Part shown: positions 5,975 to 7,070 of the stretch, one piece after another | How positions within the stretch are numbered: position 1 is the stretch's first letter | Layout: each line of letters opens with the position of its first letter | Origin: CAYHPY01 sp964358485 | GTDB lineage: Bacteria > Elusimicrobiota > Elusimicrobia > UBA1565 > UBA9628 | NCBI GenBank assembly: GCA_964358485.1 | Contig: CAYHPY010000147.1 | Span: forward strand, 1-7,070 | Reading direction: 5' to 3' | Length of the DNA: 7,070 nucleotides | Notes under the pieces: model-generated | What the model was told of the DNA's origin: nothing | Seen by the model: only the letters and a program-made list of their open reading frames with translations | Database searches by the model: none | Position numbers and translations under genes: made by a program

Positions 5975-5984
5975 CAGTGCTTAT
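5953..5984. promoter_or_regulatory. Candidate XRE operator 2, three half-sites
   Basis: ACAGTGC (5953-5959) and GCACTGT (5965-5971) form a perfect 7-bp inverted repeat with a 5-bp centre. GCACTG (5965-5970) also pairs with CAGTGC (5975-5980) across 4 bp. The second pair has the spacing and the trailing TTAT seen at 2971-2990. The cluster covers the -35 box and spacer of the lipoprotein operon promoter. Ownership by the XRE protein at 3034 is inferred. Confidence 0.65.
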
Positions 5985-6137
5985 AGAAACTCAATCGGAT
6001 GTTCCTTCGATTCTACAGGAGCAATCAACAGGCATGCCGGTCCGATCGCCAACTTCCCAACAAGTGTTGATACTTGCCCCGGGCGCTCAAAATCGGACGG
6101 CAGTTCCTTCCTTTCTCGTTCATGCCACGACGGATGT
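5985..6137. other. Intergenic, nothing recognised
   Basis: This stretch between the operator cluster and the sdhC promoter contains no convincing ORF, terminator or RNA. An ATG at 6074 extends the sdhC frame upstream, but the residues it adds have no family resemblance. A short CAAGT-N6-ACTTG repeat at about 6061-6076 is too weak to call. Confidence 0.5.
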
Positions 6138-6166
6138 TTGCATCCCCTCCGGGGGAATGTTATAGA
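6138..6166 (+). promoter_or_regulatory. Promoter of the sdh operon
   Basis: TTGCAT (6138-6143), exactly 17 bp, and TATAGA (6161-6166) form a good sigma70-type promoter. The spacer carries a GC-rich inverted repeat (TCCCC/GGGGA). The -10 box ends 9 nt before ATG 6176, so the transcript would begin at or very near that codon. Confidence 0.6.
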
Positions 6167-6175
6167 ATGCCCCCG

Positions 6176-6817
6176 ATGCGCACCCTGTGCGGGCTCCTCC
6201 ACTCCTCCATCGGACGCAAGATCACGGTCGCGACGGCGGGAATCCTGCTGTGCGGCTTCCTGGTGACCCACCTGGCCGGAAACCTCTTCCTGTTGGTGGG
6301 GGAGAACGCCTTCAACCACTACGCGGAAGTTTTGGAGGCCAACCCCCTCCTGGTTCCGGCCGAAATCGGCCTCTTGGCGCTGTTTGCCCTGCACATCGTC
6401 ACCTCCCTCTGGCTCAAGTGGGAGAACCGCCGCGCCCGCCCCGCGGCCTACGCCGTCTCCGCCTCCAAGGGCGGCCGCACCCCGGGCTCGGGCACCATGG
6501 CGGCCACCGGGACCGTGATCCTGACCTTCCTGATCATCCACATCAAATCCTTCAAATACGGGGACAAGCCGGACGGCCTTTACCGCCTGGTCATGGACTC
6601 CTTCGCCTGGGGCCCGTACACCGTGTTCTACGTCGTGGCCATGGGGGCCCTGGGCCTGCACTTAAGCCACGGCGTCCAGAGCGCCTTCAACACCTTCGGG
6701 GTCAACCACCCGAAATACACCCCCTTGATCAAAAAGGCGGGCCTGGGCTTCGCGGGCCTGGTCGCGGCGGGATTTGCGTTCCTGCCGATCTGGGCCTGCT
6801 ACCTGGTGAGGCGCTGA
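6176..6817 (+). CDS. sdhC: Succinate dehydrogenase/fumarate reductase cytochrome b558 subunit
   Basis: The 213-residue membrane protein belongs to the b558-type SdhC/FrdC family, which anchors the catalytic subunits, carries two b haems and exchanges electrons with quinone. Five membrane helices are visible at about 16-40, 60-81, 108-124, 148-165 and 189-210. Candidate axial haem ligands are His32, His73, His122 and His162 or His165, one in each of helices 1-4. SSIGRK near residue 10 and HLSHGVQSAFNTFG (162-175) are family signatures. ATG 6176 is preferred because the promoter at 6138-6166 would start transcription next to it; ATG 6167 (three residues longer, GGGGGA 10 nt upstream) is possible. 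It is followed after 1 nt by sdhA. Whether the complex runs as dehydrogenase or fumarate reductase cannot be read here. Confidence 0.93.
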   Translation: MRTLCGLLHSSIGRKITVATAGILLCGFLVTHLAGNLFLLVGENAFNHYAEVLEANPLLVPAEIGLLALFALHIVTSLWLKWENRRARPAAYAVSASKGGRTPGSGTMAATGTVILTFLIIHIKSFKYGDKPDGLYRLVMDSFAWGPYTVFYVVAMGALGLHLSHGVQSAFNTFGVNHPKYTPLIKKAGLGFAGLVAAGFAFLPIWACYLVRR

Positions 6818-6818
6818 C

Positions 6819-7070
6819 ATGAACCTCGATTCCAAGATTCCCGCCGGGCCCATGGAGCAGAAGTGGGAGCGCCACCGCTTCGAGCTCAAACTGGTCAACC
6901 CCGCCAACAAGCGCAAGTTTGACGTGATCGTGGTCGGCACGGGACTGGCCGGCAGTTCGGCGGCGGCTTCTCTCGCCGAGCTCGGCTACAACGTCAAGGT
7001 TTTCTGCATCCAGGACTCGCCCCGGCGCGCGCATTCCATCGCGGCCCAGGGCGGGATCAACGCCGCCAAG
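6819..7070 (+). CDS. sdhA: Succinate dehydrogenase/fumarate reductase flavoprotein subunit, partial
   Basis: The first 84 codons are present and the gene runs off the right edge. The N-terminus has the FAD-binding Rossmann motif in VVGTGLAGSSAAA (Gly40, Gly42, Gly45) and RRAHSIAAQGGINAA (69-83), where His72 is the expected site of covalent FAD attachment. This subunit oxidises succinate to fumarate, or the reverse, on the SdhC anchor, with an iron-sulphur subunit expected next. GAGG at 6807-6810 precedes the ATG by 8 nt, and the spacing to sdhC is 1 nt, so the genes are co-translated. The roughly 30-residue leader before the Rossmann motif, including KWERHRFELKLVNPANKRKF, is usual for the Bsu/Bacteroidota-type SdhA. 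Confidence 0.95.
   Translation, partial: MNLDSKIPAGPMEQKWERHRFELKLVNPANKRKFDVIVVGTGLAGSSAAASLAELGYNVKVFCIQDSPRRAHSIAAQGGINAAK

Noticed and set aside
6074..6175. N-terminal extension of SdhC to ATG 6074
   Set aside because: The extra 34 residues do not resemble SdhC N-termini and would span the promoter at 6138-6166.
5981..6661. 226-codon minus-strand ORF opposite sdhC
   Set aside because: Its His/Gly/Gln-rich translation is the antisense shadow of a clear sdhC gene.

Overview
The window comes from a GC-rich diderm bacterium. At least four encoded proteins have secretion signals, and several end in the terminal phenylalanine typical of outer-membrane beta-barrels. There is also a lipoprotein and a b558-type (SdhC/SdhA) succinate dehydrogenase, the arrangement found in Bacteroidota, Bacillota, Deltaproteobacteria-like lineages and several uncultured phyla. 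I cannot assign a phylum. An uncultivated lineage such as Elusimicrobiota, or a Deltaproteobacteria-like group, would fit, but this is a guess.

Left region (1-2066). A secreted barrel-like protein on the minus strand (67-771) is divergent from a plus-strand cassette of a DUF433 putative antitoxin (898-1134), a DUF5615 PIN-like putative toxin (1134-1472) and a second secreted barrel protein that starts on a TTG overlapping the toxin stop. The 126-bp divergent spacer carries two promoters and two perfect dyads.

Middle region (2067-5984). This looks like one regulatory unit for the cell envelope. An XRE-family repressor (3034-3372) sits between two minus-strand transcripts. One encodes a secreted barrel-like protein, with a 56-residue helical segment joined in frame ahead of its signal peptide. 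The other is an operon of a PEGA-domain lipoprotein with a DUF3015-like tail, followed by a 617-residue DUF4105 (Lnb_N-like) protein ending in a probable barrel. Both promoters carry near-identical inverted repeats built on CAGTGC/GCACTG and overlapping the -35/-10 region. The simplest reading is that the XRE protein represses both transcripts. The lipoprotein-DUF4105 operon is visibly less GC-rich than its neighbours.

Right region (6138-7070). A clear promoter leads into sdhC and the first 84 codons of sdhA, the start of the succinate dehydrogenase/fumarate reductase operon. Its promoter, like those at 779-807 and 861-889, has the -10 box only 7-9 nt before an ATG, suggesting leaderless mRNAs.

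The most interesting signals are the shared operator/XRE envelope regulon, the DUF4105-plus-lipoprotein pair, and the in-frame join of a small soluble protein to a secreted one. No RNA genes, CRISPR arrays, insertion sequences or convincing terminators were seen. The outer 66 bases at the left end and 5985-6137 hold nothing recognisable.
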